Shown here piece after piece: positions 11,646 to 24,969 of a stretch of DNA of 64,000 nucleotides. The notes beneath the pieces are model-generated. The model did not search any database. It saw only the letters and a program-made list of their open reading frames with translations, and had not been told where the DNA came from. The stretch's first letter is position 1; every line of letters starts with the position of its first letter. Where the stretch lies: positions 39,978,869 through 40,042,868 of the forward strand of contig NC_061514.1 in assembly GCF_022539505.1 (NCBI RefSeq), read 5' to 3'. The translations under genes were made by a program, and so were the position numbers. The DNA is from Lolium rigidum. Taxonomy: Eukaryota; Streptophyta; Magnoliopsida; Poales; Poaceae.

Positions 11646-14600
11646 AGAGTCAATAATCTAGTTTACATTTGTAAAGATATAACACCTTGGCCTTTACGGT
11701 GTTTTATCATGTTTCGCCTACGGGAGAGGTTTTAGTCTACGGATCTGACATGCTCAGAAACGTATGTATTTTGCAATTCATTTGCGTCTCAACGCATCAC
11801 TCATTTTCCAAATGAGTCGGCATATATGCTTAGTCCTCTAGTGGAACCTTAATTCCGCGGTCTGAAATATTTCACTAATATTGTCACACACAATATAGCT
11901 TCAAAGTTCTGACACTATCGGAACTACACCAAGTTCTCAAAGAACTTTTTGACTTAACATCTTTAGTCATTGTCATAACAATGACATACTCTGCCTTCGT
12001 TTGTAGAATCCGTCACAATATTTAGAACTCTTCTAAATCTAGCATTGTACTACCTTTTTAATAACACTTAGCCTAATTGAGATCTGAAATTAATTCTTAT
12101 ATGTGACCAAACAAGTATCGGTGCAACACCTTACAGCGATTTGTTTGTCATTACCCCATATAAAACTATATATATATATATATCCTTGGTTCTTCTGAAG
12201 CACACAGGGATATTCTTACTGTTTGTCCAATGATTATCACATGAATCATTCTGGTATATGCTCCTAACCTTTTAGAGCACAAGACATCTGATTTTGTACA
12301 TATTATTTGTGATCCAAAATCACTCATGTGTTTTTACTCATCGAGTGTCAAATACACTCAAGTCTTGTTAAACCTTTGTATGCAAAGAACACCTTCTTAA
12401 TATTTATATATTGAACTACTTCAATATCCATTCTATGTACTTTGACTTAAACTTATTATGTGTTTTAATCTATCTTCATAGATCTTGACACTAAATATGT
12501 TTCAGTCCATATCCTTTCATTGAAGTTAATTCTCAATGAAACCTTTTTAATCAATTATATAATTACACTATTTATAATCAACGATATGTCAGCTACATAA
12601 AGTATTACAAATATGTCTCAGCGCTCCCACTTAATTTCTTGCAAATGCAAGCACCTTCATCGTTTCTGATGAAATCAAAACTCTTTGACTATTTCATCCG
12701 GTGAAGATTCCAACTCCGCAATACTCACTTTATCCAATTGAAGTTCGTATTCCTATCTAGTATTCTACGGACTAGCAAAACTCTTGGTTGTATCTTGTAT
12801 ACACCTTTAATACACACTTCTGTTAAGTAATATATTTTGCCATCCTACTAACATATCTCATAAAAAAAATGTAGCGATTACTAGAATAATCCACGTGGAC
12901 TATAAGCATTGCTACGGAAGATCTAATCTTATCGTACTCAACTCTTTGAACTTTGTCGTAAACAACTTTTCGACAAGTCGAGCTTCTTTAAGGATATTAC
13001 ATCCAAGTCCATCAATTTTATAGATCCATTTACTTTCAAAAAGTATTCATCTATCTTGGATTTCATGGCGTATAGCCATTTTAACAGAGTCAGGGCCCAT
13101 CATAACTTCTTTGTTTGTAGTTGGTTTATTATTGTTCAAAATCAATCCTTTGTTCACAAATCATTTATTTGATCACAAAGTAAACCATACCTACAAGGTT
13201 CAATATGTACTTCGATCTCCATGGCTAAAACACTTTGTAGTCATGGCAGCCATGATCGTCGTGGCCGCTTCCGGAACCAATTCCGATGTTGCGCTACTCT
13301 GATCATTATGCTCAGGTTCATAAACCTTATCAAGTTGTATTGTCCTCCCACTCAAAAACTTAGCTAGAAAACAATTTCTTGGAAATAAGCAAGTAACATT
13401 AACAAACACTTTTGTCTTTTACTTCATAGTGGAAAGAATTCCCAATTAATCCTTTGGGATAACCAACAAAGACATTCATCCGATTTTGGTTGTAAACTTA
13501 TTTACTTATGCTATGCATACCAAAGTTTAAGAAAGGACTATTAGGGTTCATACCTATATATGCCATAACTCGTATGGTGTCATTTCAACGGATCATGATG
13601 ACGCTCTATTCAGTGTAAAAGCGGTAGTCACTAAAGCATAATCCACAAAAATATAATGGCATCAATATTTTATATCATCATTGACCCAACAAGGTTTGGA
13701 TACATCTCTCGGATACTCCATCATCACTATGATACTCCAAGAAACGTGAGTTATAGAACAATTTCATAACTCTCTCAGATGTTCGCTAAAAACTCGTAAT
13801 TCAAATATTTCCACTATGATCCAATCATAGATATTTGACTTTTCTATTACGATGATTTCCACTTCATGCCGAAATTTATTTGAAGCCATTCAAATGTTTC
13901 AAACTTCTTTCTTATCGAATATATCCACATATATATACTCAATTCATTGTTGGAAGTTTTCATGAAGTAGAAGAATCTCCCGCACACAACTATGTCCAGT
14001 GAACCACATACATCATCATGTATGTTTCCACTAAGTCAGTTGCCCGTTCAACTCTTGGCCTATGAACGGTATTTAAGTCATTATCTTTTAGAAAAGATTT
14101 GCAAGCGCCAAATGATTCAAAAATCAAATGACTCCAAAAATCCATTTGCATGGAGTTCCTTCATGCGTTCCTCTCTAACATGACCTAAATGGCGGTTCCA
14201 CAAATAAGTGGAATTCAAATCATTTGCCTTATGGCATTTTAGCGTCAGTGTTATGTATGTGTGTTTCACCATTAAGATTTATAATAACTTATCCATCGTA
14301 CATGGAGTAATGTCATAATTTTAACAACTCATTGTTTTCATTTGACCAGAGCAAAATAACAATTATTAAGTTCTTTATTATAAATTCTGAGGGCTAGGTA
14401 GAATGCCAACGACAAACATAATAACACTTTATTATGTTCCATACGTGCATTATTACCATATTCCTTATCAGTCACTTAGGCCATCGTATTCTTGTATTGC
14501 GTTGTATTGTATGACATCTCATACCAACCAATCTAGTACTAATACCCAAGAATTTCATTATGTGACCAAATAAGGAATACATCCATAACATGTATATACA

Positions 14601-14921
14601 CCTGAGCTAGACTTTCTAGTCTTTTCTTTCTTTCTGCCAAAATATCTTTTGTAGTTTCTCTTTTAGCTCTCCTCATTATTCAGAAAAACACTTCAACATC
14701 AATAACTTCTAGGTTTGTCGGTCAAATACCAATAACCTTGAGGTTCTTATTTTGAAGTTGATCATCATATGACAAGTGTTCTGGATTTCACTATTAGTAA
14801 CTTTGTAATATGATGAACAACTTCACTCATAATTTTATCCATCATATCATGACGACTTTCCGAGACCATGTCTGTACATGCTAGGCTCGTAAAGTTTAAC
14901 CTTAGTATTCGCATGTGCAAA
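11646..14921 (-). pseudogene. Angela-like element A, 3' part of internal region (decayed pol)
   Basis: About 3.3 kb that aligns in reverse with 37830-41070 of element B. It should hold copia reverse transcriptase and RNase H but has stops throughout. The longest recognisable trace, near 13200-13409 on minus, matches the spacer and RT start of copia pol. AT-rich, with a short TA run near 12170. It ends at the GCAAA target duplication (14917-14921) of the Tekay-like insertion. Confidence 0.75.
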
Positions 14922-17900
14922 TGTGAACACCCGGATTTTTAAGTCCGGATGCCTATTATACCATTCATCGCAATCCCAGGAATAATGTTGTTGCGAGATA
15001 TAATAGCGAAGTATCACAGTCATTATTTATTACAACTCAATAAGTCTTACAACTTGAATCACATGATCCATATTACACAAATAGTTGATCTATTGATCAA
15101 CGAACAAACACAAGTTTAATGCGGGAGCGTAAAGATAAGGGGACTCTGTAGTCCACAGGCCAACGCTTGACGTCAGAAAGCTCCTAGTTATCATAGGCGT
15201 CCTGCTGGTCATCTTCACGATAGTTCTGTTCATCATCGTACTCTGGCCATTTGAATAGCCAGGGACAAAGCCGTAAGTACTTCAAGTACTTGCAAACTAA
15301 TACCAATGTAAAATGCTAGTTCTTGGAGTTAAACTCTATTTCTACTTGCATAAGCCATATTTTAGTTTATGAGTGGTGAGGCATGTACTAGCTACTCAAG
15401 TGGGAACATTAGTGTCATTCCCACACCAGGATTGTCATTCTACCAAGTCACCCAGTCACCATTCATATTCATGAAAGTTTTTAAAAGACTGACACAGGAA
15501 TTCGTATGGCCTTTCCAATTGTCCGTAACCGGGGACACGGCTATTCGAATAGATTGACACTCTGCAGAGGTTGCACACTTGTGCCACAACATTTGATTGC
15601 ATCCGTCGGAATAACTCCGAGTCACCGTAACACAGTACGCGGATCATCAACCTTAACCTTTCACTTATAAACCCTAGTATGAGCACCTCTCCCCATGAGC
15701 TTGGCCTCCCAGTGAAAACCAACTCGTTAACCCGGGAACCGCACGAGGCTTGGCCGTACCATTTCACCTCAATTCACATCTTTCTCAACAACGGAGGCAG
15801 CCTCAGCGTAACCCCTATGATGTGTGTTCAGAGGGAACCCATACTAAGATGTATAAACTTCCAGTTAAGCCCTACCCATAATCAGGTATTGTGGGGGTAC
15901 TTATATTTGGAAAGGTATCGCATTCAAACCAGTATCAGGGTTTTATCAAAAATCACTATCTTCTCTTGGTCACATTCAACCTCACAACTATCAATGGGTT
16001 TTTATCAAAAATCACCATCTTCTCTTGATCACATTCCACTTCAAAACTTTCAATGGAATGCCTCACCATTCCAAGGTTTCAATTTCATCAAGTCATATGT
16101 TCCCATCTAAAGTAGTCAAGTTTTAGTACTTTAGCACTAGCACTAATCATGAGGGGTGCTACATTGCTTTGCTCTCTAGAAGGCTAACTTTACTAATTTA
16201 CTAATCAGATTCTCTAAACCAATTTTAATTCATTCTTTGAAAACACAACAAGTAAAACTTGTATGGGGTAAAATAACAACTAGACTTGTATGAAGGAAAG
16301 TAAGAATCATGGTGCCTTGCTCAAGGTGAGCTTTGCACTTTACAAGAATATTATCTTGCCTTGGTAGTTCTCAGGGTTCTCTTCTTCCTCTTCTTGGTAG
16401 AATTCTCCTTCCTCTTGGTAGTTTCCGGTGCTAGCGTCTAAATTAAATACAAGGTATAATCACTAAACACACTCCAAGTCTATGCTAAGCACATCATTAT
16501 CTCACACAAGCTATGCTAAGCACACTCATAAAATAATTAGGTGCATTGGTTGTCTTTATTAAAGAAAATAATTTCCTCTCATTACATATGTAATTAATAG
16601 TATTCATTTAGTTCTTGAAGAAATAATTTCCTCTTATTGAAATCTTCTTAAGATTTAACTTCTCAAATAATCATATATGAAATCCTATTGACCTAAGTCA
16701 AGTATTCATCATCATTATTTGAGAAAATGATTTAAATGAGGTAGATCACCTCATACTATTTTATAGTTCCTACAATGGTTTAAATCTCCAAATATTCATA
16801 TAGGAGTGTTTGGACCAGGGGTACAAACATCTCATGAACTCATTTGGGACAAGATTTAAATGAAGGGAAATCCTCCATATGATTTACATAATAATTTTGG
16901 GACAATTTCACTTAATAAACTAGCCATATTGTCCATTATTTAATCTATGGCATGATCATGCAAAGTGACCACACCATTTTATTGCATAATCAATTAGTGT
17001 AAGTCATTAGTGAGCTACCAGAGTTGGAATTATTCAAATATCTATTTTAGTTGATTTTTAATAATTATTCTAAGGCAGTAAAAGTCCCTGTCTTGTTTAT
17101 TTTCCATTTTAAATCTATAATAGATCTAGGGTTCAAACCAGGGGCAGTGTGTAGATCATTTCCTAAGCTTTCTAAATATATAAAGTTTGTTAAATTTGGC
17201 CAAGCCAAACAGTTTCTATGAATTTTCAAAGTTGGGTCCAGTATTGAATTCAAACAAAATTGATTAAACGAAATTTGAATTAATTAGGCCGGCGGGAACA
17301 CTAACTGGGCCAGATTCAAAACGAAACGGCCCAACCTAGCCCAGTCCAGCCCAACCACGGTCCACAGACACGCGGCGCGCTGACAGGGTGGGGTCCGCTC
17401 GTCAGCGACGTTTTATCACCGAAACGGTATGGGCTGCTGCGGCGCGTTGGATTAGAATCCAATCCAACGGCCAAGGTTCATCGTCACGACGGCGAGAGAG
17501 GAGTTCGCCGGCGACTCAGGTAGGGGGTCGGAGAGCTCACCGTGGCTCCAGCTAGGGTTGGCAGTGGGCTCGACGAAGGTGTAGACGACGGCGATGCAGC
17601 CTGTAGCAGTGGCGTCGTCAGGGGCGGCTCCAATCAACGGCGATTTCACCAGGGCTTCCGCGGCTCCGACCGCTCGATTGAGCTTGCTCCGGCGACGATT
17701 GAGGTGGCTAGCAGTGCTGGGCGAGCGGTGGTGAGTGGTGGTCATGGTGGTGTGCTTGGTTGGGTCCGGGAGTGCTCTATTTATAGGAGCGTGAGGGTGC
17801 CGTGGGTGCTGCGGCAAGTCGTCGTGGGCGCGGCGTCTCCGGCGAGCTAGAGGGCTAGGTGGTGACGCAGCGACGATCGGGAGGGTACGGCGAATCCGCG

Positions 17901-19073
17901 AGCGTCCATGGCGAGTTAAGGCGAGGTGTACGGTGGTCGGGCGCTTGCTCGTACTGGCGCGGCCGTGGCGGGCGCGTTCGTCCTCTCCGGCGACGGTAGG
18001 GGCTAGGGGGTGACGGGAGCATGTCCTGCGAGCTCCGCGTGGCGAGAGAGGTACCAGGGCGCACGGAGGTGGTCGGGGTACGGCGGTGTACTGCGGGCGC
18101 CGCGTGGCCATGTCGCGCGCATCCGTGCACGGGTGACGTCGCCATGCCGTTGGCGGCGTACCTGAAGCGTACTGGGCGCGGCAATGGCGGGTCGTGGCGT
18201 CGTCCTCTCGTTCAACGGCGAGTACGGGCGATCTCCTGAGATCATGGGCGACGTGTTTGGCAAGGTCGCTCGGGCTAGGAAGGCAAGGAGAGAGGGGTGG
18301 CTGTCGTGGTGCGACATGGCCGGCATGGCCATGGCCTGCCATGCTTGAGCCGTGTCCATGGGGTTTTTATGCATGGGCTAGGTGTAGGGTTGTCCCCTGG
18401 TCAAGGCTAGGGCTTGTGGTGGCCAAGATTGGGTCTGGTTTGATCAATTTCAAAAATATGTTGATCTTGTTTGTGTTAAAAAGTCCCTACTTTGCTTGAT
18501 CCTAGCTCTTGATCCAAGATGAAACTGGTATGGTCCCTTTTACCAAAGTTGTTCATTTTGTTGTGTACTTGGATGACATGCAAAGAGTTGGAGGTGTTTA
18601 GTTTAGAAATTTTGAAATAGAGAGACTCAAAGTGGTGACCAGATTGTAATTGTCAAAAATGACCATTATCTTATGTGAGCATATTTTAATTCTTGGCTTT
18701 GATTTAATTTGTGTTTCTTTGATTCTCAAAGTGGTAATAACTATTTAATATCATATTACACTAATGGTGAAGACCAATTGGGTCTAGGGTCAAAATTTAT
18801 AAAAATATCATGTGTCATATGTTAGGGTTTTTAGGGTTTTCTTCTTATTTGATTTCTTTCTCTTTTTTATTTATTTGTTTGGTGATCCTCATTGGTTCAC
18901 TCTAGGGTGGTGGAGTTTATCAAATACACAAAATAACACTCATCATGGCATAGCACTCAAAATGCACAAGTCCTATGCAGGGTACTATATGAAATTTGAA
19001 AAGTTTTTGTTAGTTCTCAAATTTGGATAATTGAGTTTGTTCTTCTCCTTTATTTGAAATTTGAGGTGTTACA
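14922..19073 (-). mobile_element. Tekay-like element, 3' LTR
   Basis: 4152 bp; on minus it starts TGTAACACCTC and ends GGGTGTTCACA. It contains a GC-rich block (about 17450-18350) where open frames appear on both strands from base composition. A minus-strand TATA-like CTATAAATAG sits at 17777-17786, probably the LTR promoter motif. Confidence 0.93.
17777..17786 (-). promoter_or_regulatory. TATA box of Tekay-like 3' LTR
   Basis: CTATAAATAG on the minus strand, in the element's own orientation, just before GAGCACTCCC. The same motif is kept at 27825-27834 in the 5' LTR, where it would drive the genomic transcript. Confidence 0.6.
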
Positions 19074-19089
19074 AACCCTTCCCCCTTAC
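19074..19089 (-). promoter_or_regulatory. Polypurine tract of Tekay-like element
   Basis: Minus strand GTAAGGGGGAAGGGTT, immediately before the TGTAACACC start of the 3' LTR. Confidence 0.85.
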
Positions 19090-19125
19090 AAAAGATCTCG
19101 TCCCGAGATCTAGAAGAAAAACAGT

Positions 19126-21270
19126 CTAGAGGTTGAAGAGATCTGGGTACTCCTTCTTCATATCTTCTTCTCGTTCCCAGGTGGCTTCATCTTCTGTATG
19201 ATTGCTCCACTGTATCTTCAGAAACTTGATGCTTCGGGTGCGAGTGGTTCTGTATGCCTCTTCCAGGATGCGAATAGGCACTTCGCGGTAGGTAAGATCA
19301 TGGTTGATATCCACCGAACGGTGGTCGATATTCTTGAATACCTCGGTCTTCTCTGGCACTTCTAAGCACTTCCGGAGGAGTGAGATGTGGAACACGTTGT
19401 GCACAGCCGTCATTTCTTCTGGTAGTTCCAGTTGATAAGAGACTTCTCCTCGGCGGCTGAGGACTTTGAAAGGTCCGACATACCGGGGTGCAAGCTTCCC
19501 TTTGAGTTGGAAACGCTGCATTCCCTTCAAGGGTGACACTTTGAGATAGACGAAATCTCCGACCTCAAAGGTTATCTCTCGGCGTCTCTTGTCGGCGTAG
19601 CTCTTCTGGCGGGACTGAGCGGTCTTGAGGTACTCTCGGATCTTGTGCACCTTCTCTTCTGCTTCTCGAAGCACATCAGGTCCAAAGACTTGGCTCTCTC
19701 CGACTTCGGACCAATTCAGGGGGGTACGACATTTCCTTCCGTACAGGGCTTCGAAGGGGGCCATCTGTAGACTGGCTTGGTAGCTGTTGTTGTAGGAGAA
19801 TTCTGCGTAGGGCAAACAGTCCTCCCACTTTGATCCATATTCAAGGACGCAGGCTCTCAGCATGTCCTCCAATATCTGGTTGACTCTCTCGGTCTGTCCA
19901 TCAGTCTGCGGGTGATAGGCAGTGCTGAAATTCAGACGAGTTCCTAATCCTTCATGCACCTTCTGCCAGAATCTTGAGGTGAATTGTGAACCTCTATCTG
20001 ACACAATGGACTTCGGTGTTCCGTGCAGTGCGACTATTCTAGAGATGTACAGCTCCGCTAACTTTGGGCCTTGGTAGGTTGTCTTGACAGCAATGAAGTG
20101 GGCTACCTTGGTCAATCTATCAACAACTACCCAGATGGAATCGTTTCCTTTGCTGGATTTGGGCAACCCGGTGACAAAGTCCATTCCTACGGAGTCCCAC
20201 TTCCATTCGGGAATCTGTAGTGGCTGCAGCAGTCCTGCGGGTCGCTGATGTTCAGCTTTGACTCGTTGACAGATATCGCACTTGGCGATGTAGCTTCCAA
20301 TCTCCCTCTTCATTCCATGCCACCAGAACTGTTCCTTCAAGTCCTGGTACATCTTGGTACCGCCGGGGTGGATAGAGTATAAGGTGTCATGGGCTTCCTG
20401 CAGAATGACCTTCTTCAGCTCTGAGTCTGACGGTACACACAGGCGTCCGTTGTACCAAAGGACTCCTTCTTCATCAATGATAAATCCCGGGGCTTTCCCC
20501 GCAGCTATCTGCTTCTTGATCCCTTCAATGCTGGCATTGCCCCTCTGGGCTTCCTTGATCTGACCAATCAAGGTGGGCTGTAGCTCTATACTAGCTAGAA
20601 ATCCCTTACTGACTAACTCCATTCTAAACTGCTCGAACTCTTGGTGTAAGCTGGGTTGTTCTTCTGCTATCATTGAGTTTAGCTGACATGGCAGTCTACT
20701 CAATGCATCCGCTACCACATTGGCCTTGCCGGGGTGGTAGTGGATCTCCATATCATAGTCCTTGATCAACTCTAACCATCTCCGCTGCCTCATATTCAGC
20801 TCCTTCTGAGTGAAGATATACTTCAGGCTCTTGTGATCAGAATAGATCTCGCAACGATTACCCATGAGGTAGTGTCGCCACACCTTCAGTGCTAAAACTA
20901 CGGCTGCGAGTTCAAGGTCATGGGTGGGATAGTTCTGCTCATGCTGCTTAAGTTGCCGGGACAGATAAGATATCACCTTTCCTTCCTGCATCAGTACACA
21001 TCCAAGACCAATCTTGGACGCATCGCAGTAAACGTCAAAGGGTTTGGTGATATCCGGCATGATCAGGATTAGGGCTGTGGTCAGTCTAAGCTTGAGTTGT
21101 TGAAAACTCTCTTCACACTTCTCCGTCCATTCGAACTTCTTGTCTTTCTTTAACAACTGGGTCATGGGTCGAGCGATGCTCGAAAAGCCTTCTACAAATC
21201 TGCGGTAATATCCAGCTAATCCAAGAAAAGCGCGGACCTCGGTCTGGGTGGTTGGGGCTTTCCATTCCGC
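19126..21270 (-). pseudogene. Tekay-like pol: RNase H, integrase and chromodomain
   Basis: An open stretch of 679 residues (21165-19126), preceded by a frameshift from the RT frame near 21273. RNase H shows [22 protein letters not shown] and VVADALSRL, giving its acidic residues. Integrase shows a His/Cys zinc site ([11 protein letters not shown]...CDICQR), then [19 protein letters not shown] and [10 protein letters not shown] for the D,D-35-E triad. A GPF/Y module (VGPFKVL) follows. The tail [17 protein letters not shown] to ATWEREEDM resembles the group-II chromodomain of chromoviruses, thought to guide integration to chromatin. It would be part of a gag-pol polyprotein rather than a separate gene. 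Confidence 0.92.
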
Positions 21271-22476
21271 AACGAGTCTTGATCTTGGCGGGATCTACGG
21301 CAATTCCTCCTGCGGACAAGATATGTCCCGGGAATCCTACTTCCTTCAGCCAAAATTCACATTTGCTGAACTTAGCATACAACTTATGCTCTCTAAGGGT
21401 CTCCAGGACAGCTTCTAGGTGTTGCTCATGTTCTTCCTCGGACTTGGAGTAGATTAGGATGTCATCGATGAAAACGACAACAAACTTGTCCAGAAAGTTC
21501 ATGAAGATCTTATTCATGAGATTCATGAAATAAGCAGGGGCATTGGTCAATCCAAATGACATGACATTGTACTCGTACAATCCATATCTGGTGGTGAAGG
21601 CAGTTTTGGGAATGTCAGAGGCACGAATCTTCAACTGGTGGTATCCAGTTCTGAGATCAATCTTCGAGAATACTACAGCACCGGTCAGCTGGTCAAACAG
21701 GTCTTCTATCTTGGGCAAGGGGTACTTGTTCTTGATGGTGACATCGTTAAGCTTACGGTAGTCCGTACATAAACGACTGGCACCATCCTTCTTATCCACA
21801 AACAACACTGGGGATCTCCATGGTGACGCACTTGGTCGAATCAGACCTTTGGCTAACAGTTCATCCAGTTGCTTCTTCAGCTCCACAAGCTCTGCTGGGT
21901 TCATACTATAGGCTCTCTGGGCTATGGGTCCGGTTCCAGGAATTAACTCGATGATGAACTCGATGTCCCGATCTGGGGGCATACCGGGTAAACCTTCGGG
22001 AAACACATCAGGGTATCGACAAACGACCCTGATCTGATCCAAAGTTGGCTTGGTTAGACTCTGGTTGCAGGTAAATTTTCGGGGTAGCAGTTCAGAGACA
22101 TGTTCTACGATAATACCAGTGCTACTGGTCATGGTGATGGCTTTCTTTGCACAGTCAATCATTCCATGATGCTTGGCCATCCAATCCATACCTAGCACTA
22201 CCTCCAAACCTTTGGTTCCCGAATTATCAGATTGGCATAGAATTCTACCTCATGTATTTTGATGGGTACATTTTTACAGAATTTTCTGGCTTTAGTGGTT
22301 GATCCGGGGATTTGAACTATCATGACGTGTTTCAAGCTGATAGGTTGAATTTTACTTGTTGATGCAAAGTCTTCGAGTGACAAAAGAATGAGATGCTCCG
22401 GAATCAAACAACACTCGGCAGTGTACCGAGTTGACAGGAAACATACCCAAGACAACGTCCGGTGCTTCTGGGCTTC
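21270..22476 (-). pseudogene. Tekay-like pol: protease and reverse transcriptase (frameshifted)
   Basis: Protease has the active-site stretch LFDSGASHSFVT (about 22400-22375). The frame then shifts by an apparent extra C near 22377, and again by one missing base near 22217, before the RT frame beginning [21 protein letters not shown] motifs include [25 protein letters not shown] and the catalytic [10 protein letters not shown]. An extra C near 21273 throws it out of frame with RNase H. Each break is a single base that restores the family reading if ignored. Confidence 0.9.
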
Positions 22477-23651
22477 TTACGCCTCCATGTGAAAGAGACG
22501 GCCGTTGCGGTTGTTGGGGTTGTTGGGGGCGAACTTCTTTCCGGTAGAGACGCGGCGTTGCTGCTGAGCAGGTGCAGGGGTGTTGCCGGCAAGCTTGGCA
22601 AGCCTCTTGGGGCACTCGTTGGAGTAATGTCCCACTACACCGCACTCATAACAAGTGATAGTGGACTTGTCCTTGTTGGCGACCGGAATGGCGTTGCTCC
22701 CAGTCCTTGGAGCGGTGTTGGTGTTGCTGTTGTTGGTGTTGGGGGCTCGCATTGGCGCACGGTTGAAGTTGTTGGTGTTGTTCTGGTAGTTGTGGTTGTT
22801 GTTGTGGTGGCCTCCTGGCCTGGGGTTTCCTCCACTCCGATTCTGGAATCCGGGGCGTGAAGTCTGCATTTGGGGCTTAGTGTTTCTGGGGGCAAAACCT
22901 CCGCTTGAGCTAGGGCGATACTTGGGAGTATGGCTGGGCCCGCTCTGGTGCATCATGCGGCGTTTGCGGTTTTCATTGGCTTGGTTCAACTTGCCCTCCA
23001 TCTGGATGGCGGAGTCAACAAGGGCTTCAAGGTCTGCAAAGGGGATGTTGACTAGGACCGTCTGCATCTCATCATGCGGTCCATTCAGGAATCTCTCTTG
23101 CCTCTTCTCGGTAGTGTCGGTCTCATCGGGGCGTACCTTGACAGGGTAAGGAACCCGTCGCGGTATTCTACCACCGTCATCCTTCCTTGCTTCAGTTCGC
23201 GGAATTCATCCCGCATCTTTTTGATGAGGCCCGGGGGCACATGGTACTTGCTGAACTTGAGCTTGAAATCTGCCCAAGTCATGACTTGACCTCCGTTCAT
23301 GGCACGGGTGCTGGTCCACCAGGCTCTGGCTGGTCCGGCAAGGTAGTGGGTTGCAAACAGGACTTTCTCATTGGCTTCGACTCCGGCGACTTCCAAGTTG
23401 TTCTCCATAGTCTGAAGCCAGTCATCGGCGTCGAGGGGTTCTTCAGTCTTGCTAAACACCGGTGGATTGGTGTTCTGGAAGTTCTTGAGTTTGGACCCGG
23501 GGTGATCATGATTCCCATGGCCTTGGTGAGCAAGGTTCTGCAGTGCTGCGATGTTGGCTTGACGTTCAGCTCTTTCTGTCTCCCTGTCTTGAAGCAGGGT
23601 TTGCAGCAGTTGCATCATGGCGTCGTTGTTGTTGCGATTGGGAGGGGCCAT
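22477..23651 (-). pseudogene. Tekay-like gag (frameshifted)
   Basis: Starts at ATG 23651 (MAPPNRNNNDAMMQLLQTLL). It includes the retrotransposon gag core (AWWTSTRAMNGGQVMTWADF, YHVPPGLIKKMRDEFRELKQ), an Asn-rich linker and a CCHC zinc knuckle (CYECGVVGHYSNEC). One base is missing near 23127-23132 (CCCC run), so the frame changes between the core and the C-terminal half. The nucleocapsid frame ends at TAA 22477, just before the protease frame. Confidence 0.9.
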
Positions 23652-24063
23652 CTGAATATATAGAAGATTATAAGATAAGAGGGAATTGTCTAAGGTTTAT
23701 TTTGAATGAGTTTAACAACTTGTAAAACTTGAATGCTTTTGATGACAAACACACATTCATTCATTCCACATAACACATTACAAACTAACATACCATTCCT
23801 CCCATGGTTTTAAGAACCATCACTCCGGCTACGATACAAGGGATGGAAAACACACTCATACTCAGGGTTTTAAGAACCCTTCATGCTACGATACAAGGGA
23901 TACAACTCACACCTACATATGTGCTCAAGTGTGGCTACCCTCATCCTCGATGTCGATGGGAATGACATCGTCAGGTCCTGGCTCCGAGGAACGCGTAGTC
24001 CTCCTCCTCAGTGAACCCGTCCTCCTCGAAGTCGTCGTCGTCACTCAGGAAGGCGTCTCCTCC

Positions 24064-24738
24064 TCAAAGGTCAGCACCGGCCTCGTCCTCCTCTATCTCC
24101 ATCAGCTGCTCCTCCTGAGCCTTGACAGTGGCCTCAAGTGATGCGATCTGTGCGCGAAGGCGTGTAATGGTGACATCCTTCTTCGCGCACTTCAGACGAA
24201 GCTTGTTGCGGTCCCTGGACAGCTGCTTGATGGCATCGCCATGCGTGATCAGTGCGAGGTGAGTCTGGTTCGCGTACGCACGGGAGTTGTCTAACTCCTT
24301 CGAGTGTGGTACAGCATATAGTCCAGATGCTCGGCGTGGTGCCTCGAGCCGTGGGTGCGACTGCAGCTCCATAGGCACACCCATAGCATCACGCCTCACA
24401 AGGTGTGCATAGCGGGACGCAAGTATGCGCACCACGTTCTGTCCACAGAGGCGTGCAAGTGCCTCCTGAAGGCCACGTGCAAGACCATCGAGCCAGTTGC
24501 TCTCGCGGAAGGAGAAGAGGATCCTCTCCGAGGTGGGAGGCTCCAGCTTGCCCCTCAAGTCGGCGGTGATGATCCACTGCAACTCGCCTCCGACCTGGTC
24601 GTTCACCTCGATTCCGTGGAACTCCGGGTGAGGACGGCCAAGGAAGTCAGAGAGCGCGTTGAGGTCGTGCTCAAAGATCAAGTTTCCACCATTCCCGAGC
24701 TGGTAGAACTTGGTGTTGAGGGGTTCATTCGGCTCCAT
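24064..24738 (-). CDS. Extra ORF upstream of gag in the Tekay-like element (orf0 type), 224 aa
   Basis: An intact ATG-started frame lies between the PBS and gag on the element's coding strand. It begins MEPNEPLNTKFYQLGNGG and ends in an acidic, probably coiled-coil tail (KKDVTITRLRAQIASLEATV... EEDEAG). It shows no enzyme motif, signal peptide or membrane helix. A separate ORF before gag has been described for rice RIRE3/RIRE8-type gypsy elements; its role is unknown. It is the only element frame here without a break. I do not recognise its domain. Confidence 0.7.
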   Translation of the reverse strand: MEPNEPLNTKFYQLGNGGNLIFEHDLNALSDFLGRPHPEFHGIEVNDQVGGELQWIITADLRGKLEPPTSERILFSFRESNWLDGLARGLQEALARLCGQNVVRILASRYAHLVRRDAMGVPMELQSHPRLEAPRRASGLYAVPHSKELDNSRAYANQTHLALITHGDAIKQLSRDRNKLRLKCAKKDVTITRLRAQIASLEATVKAQEEQLMEIEEDEAGADL

Positions 24739-24952
24739 CTGAAAGTGAAATGGAGGAATAAATTAGTGAGTGATTAAGTGTGGCAAACTTTTAAGTATAT
24801 TTAAACAAGGAAGAGCATGGTATCACCAAGTTTTGGAAAAAGCCTCAAAGACAAGAGTATGGTAAGTTTTCACAAATACTTGCTTCGTTTTGATTTCAAA
24901 GTTAAGTTTTTATGAACGCCCATTCTAACTAAGGTTTTCTAAGGTCAAACAA

Positions 24953-24966
24953 TGGCTCTGATACCA
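24953..24966 (-). promoter_or_regulatory. Primer binding site of Tekay-like element
   Basis: On minus TGGTATCAGAGCCA, three bases after the 5' LTR end. It is complementary to the 3' end of initiator tRNA-Met, the usual primer of grass LTR elements. Confidence 0.9.
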
Positions 24967-24969
24967 ACT

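Noticed and set aside
17452..18374. Long open frames (up to 296 aa) on both strands
   Set aside because: They lie in the GC-rich part of the Tekay-like LTR, overlap on both strands, are shortened by indels in the other LTR (27692-28422) and have no domain; GC composition explains them.
24953..24966. tRNA-like sequence
   Set aside because: It is only the 14-base primer binding site complementary to the tRNA-Met end; no cloverleaf surrounds it. The same holds at 44318-44330.
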